From Cryptomeria japonica (Eukaryota > Streptophyta > Pinopsida > Cupressales > Cupressaceae): DNA of 64,000 nt. Shown here piece by piece: positions 1 to 11,861 of this stretch (position 1 is its first letter; every line of letters begins with the position of its first letter). The translations under genes were made by a program, and so were the position numbers. The notes under the pieces are model-generated. The model was not told the origin of the DNA and did no database searches. It worked only from the letters and a program-made list of their open reading frames with translations. The stretch covers positions 41,591,140 to 41,655,139 of the forward strand of contig NC_081411.1 in assembly GCF_030272615.1 (NCBI RefSeq), in the 5' to 3' direction.

Positions 1-1700
1 CACCTAACAATCTTTCTGCCCTTAGGAAGAGGACGGAGATCCCAAGTATGATTCCTCATCAAAGAAGAATACTCCTCCTCCATAGCACAACCCCACTCAG
101 GATGACTGGTAGCCTCTGAAAACTTTTGAGGATCATCTGAAATAGCATGACTCAAAAGACTAGAACCCACAGTATGAGAATGGGTCCGACAAGTATCTGA
201 AGGATCACCGGCCAAAGGACCTGCCGCCTTAATAGTAAAGCGAGCCCACTTGGGCATCTGAGGTGGAGCAAGTGGAGGTGGGGATGGTGGATCATCAACA
301 CCATCATCAGAATCATCCTCAAAAAGATCCTGAAGAGATGCAGTGGAAGGAGTAGGTAGAGGAGGAGACACTGGAGTCGGGGTATCCACTGTGGGAAGGT
401 GCTCATCAAACTGAACATCCTGTCAAAATAGGACCTCTCTAGAATCAGAATCAAACAACTTGTACGCTTTAACATCCTCATAGTAGCCAACAAAAATGAG
501 AGGTCGGCTCTTCTGCTCCATGGATTTCCTCTGAGCATCAGGAATAAAAGCCCAAGCCTCAGTGCCAAACACTCGGAAAAAAGAAACATCAGGTTTGTTA
601 TGAGACCAAGCCTCCTCAACAGTCATATGTCAAATAGCCTTGTGAGGCATCCAATTCTAAATATAGTTGGCACAATTGACTGCCTCAGCCCAAAAAAATG
701 AATCCATGGACTTGGACTGAAGCATACAATTCACCATCTCCCGTAAGGTTCTGTTCTTGCACTCAGCAACACCATTCTGCTGAGGGGTGTAGGGAATAGT
801 AAACTGATGCTGCAAACCATGCTCAGTGCAAAAATCTCTGAAATCTTGATTCACATACTCCCCCCCATTATCTGTACGTATTCACCGAATAGAACAACTT
901 GACTACTTCTCAACAAATGTCTTGAAGATTCAAAATGACTCAAAGACATCAGACTTATACTTAAGAAAGTACACCCATGTGCGTTTGAAGAAGTCATCAA
1001 TAAAAGTGAGCACATACTTGGCCCCAGAAAAAGGAGTGGGAAATGACATGAGATCACTGTGAATCAAATCCAAGGGTGCCAAAGCATGAGGGGCTCTTCC
1101 CTTCAGAAAGGGATCTCTATGATGCTTGCCAAGCACACAACCATGACAAACACCATCAGTGCAGGAAATTTGTGGAATCCCAAGAACAAGTGCCTGTGTA
1201 CTCATCTGCTGAAGATATCTGTAATTGACATGGCCCAAGCACTCATGCCAAAGCTTACTCACTAAATCTACATGTGCTATAAGAGATGAACCAACACCCA
1301 AAGAGGGCTCAAATCCATCAAATCTATACAAACGAGATGCAGTATCCACACTCCCAGTAGCCACAACCAAATTAGAGTCATGGAGGTCTCGAATAACCAC
1401 ATCATGTGGTGAGAACTTAATTGTCTTACCAGAGCCAGAGTGGCAAATCTTATAAATGGATAGGAGGTTCGTCGAGATGTCAAGAACAACTAGAACATCC
1501 TGCAGAGTACCCCCATCCAATGAGATAGAACCTAAACCCAAGACTGAAAGTTGAACTGAGTCACCCACTGCAATCTGTGAAGTACCACAAGAGGCAAGAG
1601 ATGTAACCAACTGCTGAGTGTGAGTCATATGGTGAGAAGCACCAAAATCAAGTATCCATGTGGACCCATAGGTCGAAGCTCAAGTAGTGAGAGAATGACC
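1..1700 (-). pseudogene. E1 pol pseudogene: protease, integrase, start of RT
   Basis: Order on the minus strand: a retropepsin motif at about 1640-1652 reading DFGASHHM (the family has DSGA, so the catalytic-loop Ser is lost); a GAG-pre-integrase HHCC zinc region (LWHECLGH, then C-x2-C) near 1140-1250; an integrase core with IHSD near 1050, RTDNGGEY near 865 and NGVAECKNRT near 755 (Arg to Cys beside the catalytic Glu). Then comes a proline-rich linker and the first RT motif, NHTWDLRPLPKGRK, at 1-57. All pieces lie in one frame, interrupted by several stops; one is TGA where Arg (CGA) is expected, near 423. Confidence 0.9.
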
Positions 1701-1739
1701 TTTCCCTATGGAAGGAGAAGATGCCTGAGGTGAGGAGAT

Positions 1740-2620
1740 GTGATGATGTTGCATGGCTTCCTCTAAAGCCTCTAAACGTTTCCAATACCGGGAAACATGA
1801 TGTCCTTCCTTGCCACAAAAACTGCAAGTATCTCTAGATTTCTTCTTAGTTTTGGAGGAAGACTCACCAGACTGTGAATATTTACCATGCTTGGGAGGAA
1901 ATGGTGGTTTATATTCAGACTTATGAGCAGGCTTGGAGAGATTCTCACAGAAGGCTTCTTCGCCTTCAGTTTCTGCTTTTGTTTCTCCTTAGAGGACTAA
2001 GCAACCAATGCCTTGTGCTTGGATCCTGAAAGCATATCCAGCTGAGAAAGATGAGATTGCTCATGAGACAAACACTCACAAAAGACTTTAAAGGTAGGCA
2101 TGGTGAAACGAGCACCCAAGCCATCCATGGTGGAGTAGAAAGAAGAGGCAAAAAAATAAAAATGACCCTGAAGCTTTGAAAGAATCAAATGAATGCACTC
2201 TGTGTCTGTCTTGATCTTGCCACATCCTTGAAGAACAGATCGGGTAGTCTTGAACTTGTTCAAGAAATCCTCAATGGTGGGAAAGGAATCAGGTGACAAA
2301 GAAACCAACTCTGCCTCAATCTGCAATGCCTAAATCTCATTGACCCTCCCAAAGAGAGACTCAAACTTCAACCACATAGCCCGAGGAGTGAGCAACTCAT
2401 CAAGGTGAAATAGAAGACTATCTGAGACATGCAATGAGAGAAAACCCAGGGCCTCATCCATCTTGTTCCTATGCTGAAGAAGCTCATAAGGACGCTGCAA
2501 TATTGGTTGAACCTCATCCAAACAAGACCACAACCCTTGTGCCCTGAGGAGCCTCATGATGCGGGGCTTCCAGGTGTGATAGTTGTGTGAAGTCAACAAC
2601 TCAACTGAAGGATTGGCCAT
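1740..2620 (-). pseudogene. E1 gag pseudogene (copia nucleocapsid)
   Basis: The ATG at 2620 opens a copia-type gag: an N-terminal 'NYHTWKPRIMRLL' block as in DUF4219/UBN2 gag proteins, then the UBN2 helical region to about 2000. The frame holds two TAG codons (2327-2329, 1994-1996), both where a glutamine would fit. A frameshift near 1980 leads to the zinc knuckle at about 1785-1826, C-x2-C-x4-H-x4-Y, where the fourth ligand Cys is now Tyr. In a working element the product would coat genomic RNA in virus-like particles. This copy cannot make intact Gag. Confidence 0.85.
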
Positions 2621-3577
2621 GAGAACAAAACTCTATACCTGCACCTGCACCTGCTTGTTGGTTTTTTTATTATGTGATCTTTTAGAATAGACAGAAGTTG
2701 TAGAAGGGTTTGTTCGTTTTGAGAGTTTTGATGTTTGTGATTTCTGATATAAATGACAGAAAGCAAGAAAAAACACCCCCCCATATAGATAAACCCAAAC
2801 CCTAGTACATACTGATGAGAAGGAAGTAGTGCATAAGCAAAAAAACTTCAAACTGATATCTCATGTACCTGATGAAAATTTTGGGTGGAGAAGCCAGGAG
2901 GAGGTAGCCAGAGGGCAGAGATGGTGGTGGTCGGGTTGAACGGAGGTGGTGAATTCCAAGCCAAGTGGAGGTAGTGAGCAGTGTCGTCGACGGTGGTGAG
3001 TTCCAGCGGGGAAGCTGGTAGGGTGGTGGCTGGTGGGGGCCGGTAGGGCGGTGGTCGGTGCTCGGGCGATTGCTGGTGGGGGCCAGAGGGGGTGCCAACG
3101 GTGGCTGGGGCCATGCCATGAGGACCTGCATGTGGGCCGGACTGACAAGGCCAGTTGTTGTATGATGGCCAGACTGTCAGTACGGGTACTTGCACAATCC
3201 CCAAGTCCCAAAACAATTTTTTTAAAAAAAAACTTATTTTTTTTCACCTTTTTTGTGATTTAAAAATAAATAAAAAATCCAGCCTGCATGCTGTAAAAAG
3301 GCACAATTTTTTTGAATTTTTTCTCAATTTGCGTGCTAGAGTCGTACGACCTGGTGTTGGAGAAAAAAATCACCCATATGCTCAGGAGTCAAAAATAGAC
3401 AAATTTTATATGACTATAGGGGTTTTTGGGCCTTATGAGCACAATGGTAAGGTCCGTTTAGGCCCAAAGTTCTCAAAAAAAAAACCTATCCCTAAGCACA
3501 CAAAAAAAATTCCTGAAACCCCAAATTTGCTTCCAATGCAAAAAATCTCAAAAACAGGAACAGATAGCTGTCAATTT
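2621..3577 (-). other. E1 untranslated leader, C-rich on the sense strand
   Basis: About 950 bp between primer site and gag. The part at roughly 2900-3150 is far more GC-rich than its surroundings and strongly skewed: C-rich, with many CCACC runs on the sense strand. It yields long overlapping proline-rich readings in all three minus frames, so I treat these as composition artefacts, not genes. The part nearer the LTR (3200-3550) is AT-rich with A/T homopolymers. A captured host fragment is possible, but I recognise no domain. Confidence 0.55.
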
Positions 3578-3591
3578 GAGCTCTGATACCA
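3578..3591 (-). other. Primer-binding site of E1 (tRNA-iMet type)
   Basis: The minus strand reads TGGTATCAGAGCTC directly after the LTR end. This is the standard plant copia primer site complementary to the 3' end of initiator methionine tRNA. It fixes the LTR border and the element's orientation. Confidence 0.9.
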
Positions 3592-4010
3592 TGTTGGAGT
3601 TGAGAAAACACGACACCATAGGAGCCTAAAGATCTTTTGCAAGCTAAAACAATTTGTTACAAGGAGAAGCAATGAAGCAAAGTAATTTGAAGAACAATAC
3701 ACAAGAAAAATATGCTCAAAAGAGGAGAGCTCAATATTCACCAAAAAAGTGTAGTGTCATAATAATACAAAGAAATGAAAAATAACCTCTAATAGGTCAA
3801 GAAACCCTAAAAAGGAAAACCTAGGCTTGCACATAATAATTAATAAAAGAATTAATTATTATGCACCTAATGTTAGCTTAAGTGTAAAAAGATAATAGCG
3901 AACTTAAAGAACTAAACAAATATTGTTTAATTAATCAAGTAAATACCCAATTACTCTAATGGTTTCCACTCTTGTCTTTCATATAGTAGACATTTTCATT
4001 TGTTCTAACA
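3592..4010 (-). repeat. 5' LTR of E1
   Basis: The 419-bp LTR starts TGTTGGA and ends TCTAACA on the plus strand, giving the usual TG...CA ends and a short terminal inverted repeat. It abuts a perfect primer-binding site on its left. It contains a 13-bp AT-rich inverted repeat at 3832-3863. The partner LTR is outside the window, so age cannot be judged. Confidence 0.9.
3832..3863. repeat. AT-rich perfect hairpin in the E1 LTR
   Basis: Arms CATAATAATTAAT (3832-3844) and ATTAATTATTATG (3851-3863) are perfect reverse complements, 13 bp each, around a 6-base loop. It lies mid-LTR, and its function is unknown. Confidence 0.75.
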
Positions 4011-5400
4011 CCTTTTTCAACCAATCTTGTGGAACTTCTTTTTCTGATCACACATCTAGACTCTTTAAATATGAGCTCAAAACCTTCATTGCACATCTAT
4101 ATTACACTCAACAAATTATGTCTCAGACCACTGACATAGTAAACATCCTTAGTCTTACACTTTCCATTAATTGTAATGTTTTCTTTTCCACAAATAGGTG
4201 TTGCCTCTTCTCCTATAAATTTCACCAATCCACCATCTAACCTCTCAAGGTTAATGAACTTACCTTTATCACCTGTCATATGGTTTAAGCCAGAGTCAAT
4301 GATACAAGCCTTTGGTTCAACTTTAACATGCAAAGTAGCCTTTCCTTTTATAAGGTTTCCATTATTCTTCATATTTTCCAATCTTTCAGACCTTCCATTA
4401 TCCTTCTCCTTTATAGCCAATAATAAGAATTATTCATTTGAATCATCACCATATTCAACTTCACATAAGTGTCTCTCCATTGGAAAAAGGCCTCTTTTTC
4501 CTTTATCTCTGTCATATGTCTTCTTATTTTTATCACAACTTTTGTATCTATCATTCCTTTTATCATCATTAGATCATTTGTAATCTTCCTTATACATACA
4601 TATAGAAGCATAATGAAAAATTATATCACAATTCAAGCATTTAGAGGTAGCTTACCTTTGTACTTTGTGATTACTCTTTTTAGTTTTCTAACAAAGTTTG
4701 ATTCGAGCTCATACATCTCTTCACTTGCTTTTGGTTCATCTTCAGGCTTCTTTCAAACATTGAATGTTGTTTCTCTCATTTCCTTTTTGGTATCATCCAT
4801 TTCAATAGTCTCAAAAGTAAATAGTGAACCAAGAATTTGCTCCAGTGTGTACTTATCCAAATCATGACTCTCCTCAATTTTATCAAACATCTTGGGCGTG
4901 TAGGGTTTAGGCAATATCAACAATAGTTTTCTTACAACATCACTTTCTTCTATTTTTCCACCAGCATGTTTGATATCATTTACAACTTCATTTATCCTAA
5001 GTATATAAATTTCAATGAGCTCATCATCAAAGATCCTTAGGTTCTCAAATTTGTGCTTCAAATTTGTCAATTTAGCTTTTTTTTTTAATCTTCAAATCAC
5101 CTTCATATACACTTCTCATCTTGTCACAAATTTATTTAGAATTCTTCAATCCCACAACCCTGCTAGACACTTCATCACTTAAGCAATTGACAATAGAAAC
5201 CATAGCCTTTATATTATTCTTAAAATATTTTATCTCATCTGGATTTTGTGGAGGACCATTCGGGGAGGAATATAACTAGTCTTGATAATTTCCTATATTT
5301 CCTTTGGTAGAGACTTTGAGTGAAATTCCATTCTCTCTTTCCTATAAGAGTAATTTGCACCTTCAAACTTTGGTTCTTTGAAATTCAAATCCTATGCCAT
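4011..5400 (-). pseudogene. E2 gag-protease pseudogene
   Basis: Copia polyprotein remnant. The ATG at 5400 opens a gag N-terminus (FEGANYSYRKERMEF, family pattern 'F-G-N-Y-W'), followed by UBN2 gag at 4753-5070 and a CCHC knuckle at about 4600-4645 (C-L-N-C-x4-H-x4-C, all four ligands kept). The protease at 4097-4420 has IDSGLNHMTGD and ends in the conserved YYVSGLRHNLLSV block just before integrase. Frames change near 5080 and 4430, and stops are scattered. E1 inserted at 4010/4011 inside the start of the GAG-pre-integrase region; the rest of pol would lie left of the window. Confidence 0.85.
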
Positions 5401-5459
5401 TCCAGATCTCCCTCAAGTGATTAAGCTTCTCAAGAAGGGACCAGACTTTAATATCCATT

Positions 5460-5985
5460 ATTGAACACACAGTAGGGCTGAGAGGCAGGGGTAAATCAGT
5501 TTGGATCTCTAACACAACTTTATTTATGATATATATTAAACTTCAAACATAGCCAACACATTACTTTAATGAAATCATGAAAGCACAAAACACAATCAAC
5601 TCATGAACACCATATCTATGTGAAAAACCTAGGAAGGGAAAAACCACAGTGAGAATCACACTCACAATATAGATATAAACGATTTCAATTATTAGGCCAC
5701 ATGCCAAGGATCTCACTACTCTAGAATTGCTAGCTAAGGCACATAATCTTAGGGCAAGATACAAAGAACTTGCACAATTGAAACTCACTACTTCAGGGCA
5801 AGATATAAAGAGTTTCCAAGAGAGAGACACTATCTTCCAGTAGAAATAGGTGAATTGAAAATGAATAAGCTCTTGTAATCATGAAATTGACCTTTAACCT
5901 TTGTATCAAGTGCCCAATATCATGGCAAATGTATCTGACCTCAAACTTTGTGACCAAACACTATCATTGTTCTTCGCTATTGAAT
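5460..5985 (-). repeat. E2 5' LTR, piece 1
   Basis: Starts after a decayed primer site (minus strand TGGATATTAAAG) whose downstream leader (TTAATCACTTGAGGGAG) is homologous to E3's leader (TTAATTGCTCAAGGGAG). It contains the GGGAAAAACCACAGTGAG block near 5636 typical of Sire-like copia LTRs. It is cut by E3 at 5986. Confidence 0.65.
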
Positions 5986-7261
5986 TGGTTGAAAGAAACA
6001 AAATACTAAGAGAGGGGGGCGGGGGTGAATCAATATTTCCATAATTACTAAAACTTTCTCATTATTTCTAAACCTTTTATTGATATACCAATTTCATCAA
6101 TTAAGCATATCAATATGAAAAAGCAAATGCAGAATAAATAAATTTTACAACCACAAATTGAACACCAGAAAATATACATGGAAAACCCAAATGGGAAAAA
6201 CCACAGTGAGTGTTAGCTCTCAAGATAATATAACTAGTTATATGGTGTTTACAAAAGGGGTGGCTCACTGCCAGATTACAAAGATGACTCACTATCAGAA
6301 TGCTCAGTGCAATAGATGTAAATCAATTGAATAAAATTGCATCTTTTAATGCATATGGTTAGTTCCAAATTAAGTTCAAATAACAACTCACACATCTTAC
6401 AGTAGATCTAGAAAGGGATCAATATACCATAGTCTACAATCACCTACAACAAGTCCAGTAAGGGATTACTACACTATGCTACTGAACCAACTACTTGCAA
6501 CAATTTTTTTAAAGGATTACTGCAACACCGTTTGCACACTGACTCTGCTATATACTCCTCACACTATAACTACTCTGTTGTCCTCAACTCTATCATTCAC
6601 ATACCTCTTACTATGTTATACCGCACACACCCTGCTTTCTTTCATGCTCTTCACACACCTTCTATACAGACATATATATATATATATCAGTAAGCACATA
6701 TACCAAAATACTATGTGGCCAAGGACAAATTATTTATACAATAATAAACTTCTCAGAACAACGTGTTATCCAATAAAGCCTTGACCAAATCATGATAACA
6801 AAGTTGGCCTTTTCTTGATCTCCTACATGCGTCCTTCACACATTTTATTTACCAATGCATATACCTTAATTAATGTAACAAAACAAGGGTTTACTAGACC
6901 CATAGATACAACTCATAAGCATAAAAAATCAAAGCACAACAACTCCTAACTCCTAGATACAGATGCCACAAATGCCGAAACATAGATCATGATAGATATG
7001 ACTAGGTACAACTGATACCGAACCTCACACAACTGATACTGGAATAGGATATTAGCTAAAATAAGAACAACACATGGTTATATAGATGAGGAACTTCTAG
7101 AAATGACTTTAGTAGATAATCTATGCCTTATTGATTTATATCGCATTGATGCTCAATAAGTAATACCAAAACTGGTTCAATAACATACACCATCTGGTCC
7201 TAATTGGATAACTAGGTTTGACATCAATGGCAAAAATGACAATATTCGCATAAATCCAACA
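5986..7261 (-). repeat. E3 3' LTR (left copy)
   Basis: About 1.28 kb, TGGTTGAAAG...AATCCAACA. It carries GGGAAAAACCACAGTGAG at about 6194 and a TA microsatellite at about 6672-6686, where the right copy has a CA repeat. It ends at a polypurine tract. Confidence 0.85.
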
Positions 7262-7465
7262 ATCTCCCCGTTTGTCATTAATAGAAAAACATCTAAAAAA
7301 AGAATAATGCACGAATCTCAAAACTCCCCCTTACTCATATGATTGATATATGTATTCCTCCCATATTATATTTCTCTCCATCTCTATTCCTCTCCCCCTT
7401 TGACAATAATGAAAAAGGGTGCCAACAAAACGAAAAAAGTAAAAAATGTAAGCAAAAAAAGTTCC

Positions 7466-9240
7466 TTAACTGCTCTTCTTTTGAAATATTTGCTTGCACT
7501 TTTCCTTCAATTCTGGAAGGAGAACCTCCCAACAATGCACAACCAATTTAATACTAATAGGTAAAGTTCTACATTCTACTAACAATTTAATGACATGAGA
7601 AAAGTTGTCTGGAGCATATAAATTCTGCTCATAATTAACTGCATGACCAAGCAATACAGAAAAGTGCTCTAGCTTAGCTTCAATAATTTCCTTGACCTTG
7701 TATAAAAACACTTGCATAGTCTTCTCTTTTCCTTTGCAACATTAGCAATTCAGCCTGAAGAGAATTTATCTTTTTCCTCTTCTCTCCATCCTTGCCACCC
7801 ATTAAATCAAATGACTTACCCAAAGAATACAATTCTTCTTCAACAACATCAATGTTAGCTTTATGCTTCACTATAACAATCGACCATGAAAGACAATATC
7901 CATAAACCTTGCTAGCATTGTCGATACAATCTCTTATTTCATTTATACATTCGGATAAATCCCTTTTCTTCTGAATTCTATACTAATAGGTTGTTCAATC
8001 AATCTCTCTTTAACTATCTCAGACAGATTCCAAAAGCACATCATTGACATCTTCAATCTTGGTATTGTTCTGGAGCAAATGATCTATTAGAATATTCTCA
8101 ATTTTGTCCACCTCAATAGAAGTTAGCCATATATTTCCAATCTTCTTTATTTCATCTAGATTGCCAATGATCTCCAACAAATTAGACTCATCATCAAATT
8201 CAGATGCTTTCACTTTCTGATATGCAACAACTACTCCCTTAGCCACAGGAGAATTTGGATCCTCAATTACAACAGTGTCTTCTTATATCTGATACATCTT
8301 TTGCTTCTTAGATTCCAAAGAACTAGAAGGCACAATCTCTTTCTTTTTTCTTTTTCTAGAGGAAGAACCTTCCTTAACTAAACTAGTAGTGGGGGATACC
8401 AGACCAATAGTCCACATATCCAGAAATGATTTGAAATATGCATTACATAAATCTTCTTTCTTATCCAATCCATTCAAATATTGTAATATTTGCCCAGTAA
8501 CAGGGACTCCAAATTACCATATCACATTCTCCTTAGTCAGAAGGGATCCTAGACAATACATAGCCAAACAAACAAGAAATGATCCAAACTAGAAGGGGTA
8601 ACCTTGATCATTTGTCACTTTGATATTCTCTAACAATTGATCCTTTAATAATTCACATAAATCGAACATAGCATCTTCCATAGAAATTTTATGTGCAACA
8701 TACATTGCAATAGCTGAAGTTGAACCTTCTTTATTTCTAAAATAGATCTTATAGGAAATTTCATATGCTACGTACCTCATACTAGGATGAATGATTTTTT
8801 TGATCAACAATGCCCTTTGATCACCCATTACACTAGTTAGGGTTTCATCCTCCTTGATTTTCATTGTCTTCTTAACCAGTACACTCCCACTATCGCATAG
8901 GCCAATAACAACCAAAATAATTCCCTTCGTGATCGGATAGGGTTTATCCCACATGATTCTTTTATTCTGCACGTGACTCAAAATTAACTTGATTACATAT
9001 TCATTGTCGAACCATGAGAACTCGCTCCATAAGTCCATTCCTTTGTGACTTAACTCTTTAACCTTCTACAAGTCTGCCTCACTAAGATTCCTTTCCATTT
9101 TTATGATCTTCTCTGTGTCAAATTTATCAAGCCGAACTCTTTCCATCAATTGAAAACTTATGGTGCTTGATTCTCCAACAATCATCTTTGATTCCATGCT
9201 TGCTCTGCTTTTTTGCTTTGCACTCTATTAATTTTTTTCT
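7466..9240 (-). pseudogene. E3 ORF-X: unrecognised protein in place of pol
   Basis: Successive minus-strand open stretches (about 9238 to 8589, 8477-8283, 8246-8019, 7871-7680, 7717-7466) look like one decayed ORF of roughly 550-600 codons. An N-terminal part is rich in charged helices. A central block (8589-9038) contains DNEYVIKLILSHVQNKRIMW and KPYPITKGIILVVIGLCDSG. A basic patch, SSRKRKKKE, near 8350 could be a nuclear localisation signal. A C-terminal part (7680-7871) has heptad-like KRKKINSLQAELLMLQRKRE, probably a coiled coil. There is no D-D-E, YVDD or RNase H signature. The layout loosely recalls the envelope-like or 'putative plant transposon protein' ORFs of some plant LTR elements, but I cannot confirm that. 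Confidence 0.5.
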
Positions 9241-9556
9241 CCTCCTTCTCAAGCAAATTTCTCTTGCATAATGAAAAAAATGATCTTTAATTCCCAAATT
9301 TAACTCACCTTCTTCTCGGGTTTTTCCACCAAATACTGTCTTATCAATGACATAAGCACAAACCTTTAATTATCAGAGTGCATCTCTAACACAATCATGC
9401 TAAACCAATGACATGAACCAACTCGAAAGAGGGGACCAAAAGATTTTCTTTGAAAACTCCCCCTGAGCTGAAGCAATGAGCTCAGTTACCCAAGGAAGAG
9501 GTGCAGGCACTAGATTCCAGTACACTAGGATTGCTTTCATTGTTTACCTCTTTTCT

Positions 9557-10550
9557 CTAGACCAACACTTCCTTTTTCTTTGATTCAATAGTCTTTACCA
9601 TATTCTTCTTAGTATACTTCTCCACATTTTCATTTTTACATTCATTAGCATAATGTCCAGATTGCTTGCACTTGTAACAATTCATGTTCTTATGTACTGA
9701 ATTTACTAAATATGGTCTAGATCTGCATTGATTAGCTTTGTGACCATAACCATTGCATGTGTGACAATATCCATGAAAGTTATTATTCACCTTATTTGCT
9801 TCAACTAGATTGTGATTCTGACTCATAGCATGATTTCTATAGTAATTTTCTTTACAACCAAACCTCTTGCAATTTTAACATTGAATGCTTCTACAGTTTA
9901 CAATCTTATGACCAAATTTATTGAATTGAAAATAGTAACCATTAATGATGGGTACCTTTGTGCATTTGGTTGTCAAACCGGTAGTCTTCTTGTAGTATAC
10001 ATTCGTTTCAGGGGATTGCTTGCATCTTTTGTTTTCTTCTCTGATTCTACCTTAACTTCTTTGCTTTTATCTTTATCAATTTGATTTGAGCTTTCACCGA
10101 TCTGAAATCCTAGTCTAGTCTTCTCTAAATGAGATTTCTTTATGTTAATAAAATCTTCTAAAAGTTCATTGCTATCAAGAACCTTACTTTGTGCATTCAA
10201 CTTCTTGTTCTAGCTTCTCACATTCTGCGGTCTTCAGCTTGATTGATTCTTTCAGGGTTTCTTATATCTTGATCTTTTCCTCAATCTTCTACATGAAATC
10301 CTTAAAGGTTTCATTCACTTGCTTCAACTAATTGTTAGCTTCCTTATGTCTCAATTTAAACTTTTGGATTTGTTCTCTCAACTTTTATGCACATCCATTC
10401 AATACCTTTACATTCTCTTTCAATTCCCCATTCTCATATTTAGCACTTTTCAGATCTTCAAGAGGTATTTGCAATTCCTCATTCAAATGATATTCTCTGG
10501 TCATACTCATCAATGCCATGATTCAACCAACAAGAATCTCCCTTGAGCAA
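9557..10550 (-). pseudogene. E3 gag remnant with two CCHC zinc knuckles
   Basis: Starts just inside the primer site. The segment at 9973-10200 reads a lysine-rich linker typical of the C-terminal half of copia gag. The segment at 9557-9826 has two intact knuckles, CHTCNGYGHKANQC and CYKCKQSGHYANEC, both C-x2-C-x4-H-x4-C, followed by a lysine-rich tail. Paired knuckles bind genomic RNA in packaging. The N-terminal UBN2 domain is not recognisable between 10200 and 10550, so gag is shortened or badly decayed, and frames differ between the pieces. Confidence 0.72.
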
Positions 10551-10591
10551 TTAAACTTTCAAGCAAGGGACCAAATATCTAATACCAATTG

Positions 10592-10704
10592 TGTTGAAAG
10601 GACCGAAATATTGAGAGGGGGGTGAATCAGTATTCCCACGATTACTAAAACTTTCTCACTATTTCTAAACCTTTTATTGATATACCAATTTCATCAATTA
10701 AGCA
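10592..10704 (-). repeat. E3 5' LTR, first piece
   Basis: TGTTGAAAGGACC... matches the left LTR start up to ...TTTCATCAATTAAGCA (10704), where E4 begins. The adjacent primer site reads TTGGTATTAGA on the minus strand (10580-10590), a variant of the iMet site. Confidence 0.85.
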
Positions 10705-10710
10705 CCTTAC

Positions 10711-11843
10711 AAGTTTCACACAAGGATTCCAATCAACTTCTCAGGCACATTACATTTAAAAGAGGGGGGAAAATTCACTAGATCCAATCTCAATGGAAAG
10801 AGATTGAATACTAAATGAATTAACAATGGATTTGGAAAGTGATACTAACCCCTCTTTTAGAATGGATATGTTGAATTATGTGATTTAAGACTATGTAAAA
10901 GTGACAAAGAAATGATTATAACTTCAGATAGAAATGGAGAATGAAGTTGTGCACCTAGAATTAGTAGTGAAATGTTGAGATGAAGCTCCCCTACAAATTT
11001 GGGTGAAAGTTGTCGGGACTATGTTGAAAGTACACACGGTCCACCGAAAAATCCGCGCCCCGAAAAGGGTTTTTTCGTCTCTGAAAGTGAAGTCCAAATA
11101 TGCAAATATAGTCGCACACCTATAACCTACACACATAAAAGAAAGAAAATGTTGTTGGGATTGGGGGTTTGCCTTCAGGTCAAACCCTGGTTTTGGAATT
11201 AACCAATTGATGAAAAGTACTTGCAAGTAAATGACTAAAGTAGAATTCACCTCAAGAGAGGATGCAATTGAAATATTGATAGAGTTGTTTGAAAGGATAT
11301 ATAGAATAGGATGTCAAAGAGATTTCCTCTATAATGGTTGAATCCTTGACTTGAATGCAACACCTAGCCTTGAAAGGAGACTTGAGAATGCTCAATGCTT
11401 GAAAGGAGATTTGAGAATGCTCAATGCTTGAAAGGATACTTGAATGCTTGATTTCGCTTAGGATCAAAATATCCACCTATTGAACTCGTATCTCCCAATG
11501 GGAGGGAAAAATTTGTCTTATATATTCGTCAATTAGGGTTAATTGACTAATTTTTCGTTATAGGCCGACATAGGGAAAATTTTCCTACTTCAAAGTTGCA
11601 AATATCAATGCAAATTTTGAGAGGAGGGGGCAAAAAATAGGGCAAGGACAGGGGTGCCACGCCCCTGTCCAACCCTAAATTAGGATAGAGAGTAGGAACA
11701 TGTAGTACGGGGTGCGAGGAAATGCAGGTTTCAGGGGGGTGCAAGCATATCTCAGGTCTCCAATTAGGCTTAGGGATTCGTTCACCAATATGAAGACCCA
11801 AATTTGGTTGAAAATTGCAAGGTCACAATTTTATGACACTACA
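10711..11843 (-). repeat. E4 3' LTR (left, end-truncated)
   Basis: Homologous to 17263-18414. Ends ...TATGACACTACA. On the minus strand it contains, in order, LTR start TGTAGTGTCATAAAATTG, a GC-rich hairpin (GGACAGGGG...CCCCTGTCC, about 11647-11671), TCGGCCTA (complement of 11561-11568) and TATATAAG (complement of 11517-11524). Confidence 0.88.
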
Positions 11844-11861
11844 TTTAGTCCCCGCTTTAGC

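Larger units (their letters stand above)
1..4010 (-). mobile_element. E1: Ty1/copia LTR retrotransposon, 5' part (runs off the left edge)
   Basis: Minus-strand element. Reading leftwards: LTR (4010-3592), tRNA-iMet-type primer site, a leader of about 950 bp, gag, zinc knuckle, protease, integrase and the start of reverse transcriptase, which crosses position 1. Integrase before RT is the copia order. E1 sits in the gag/protease region of another copia element (E2), which resumes at 4011, so E1 is the younger of the two. The five bases after the LTR are CCTTT; the matching target duplication would lie outside the window. All coding parts carry in-frame stops, so this copy is inactive. Confidence 0.93.

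Noticed and set aside
152..619. 155-codon minus-strand ORF
   Set aside because: It is a shifted reading of E1 pol. The true frame there reads the integrase-RT linker (proline-rich) and continues from both sides.
2802..3263. Three long overlapping proline-rich minus-strand ORFs and a Gly-rich plus-strand ORF
   Set aside because: All frames are open because of base composition; they lie in the untranslated leader of E1.
5561..5830. 89-codon minus-strand ORF
   Set aside because: It falls in the E2 LTR, has no domain and overlaps the conserved non-coding GGGAAAAACCACAGTGAG block.
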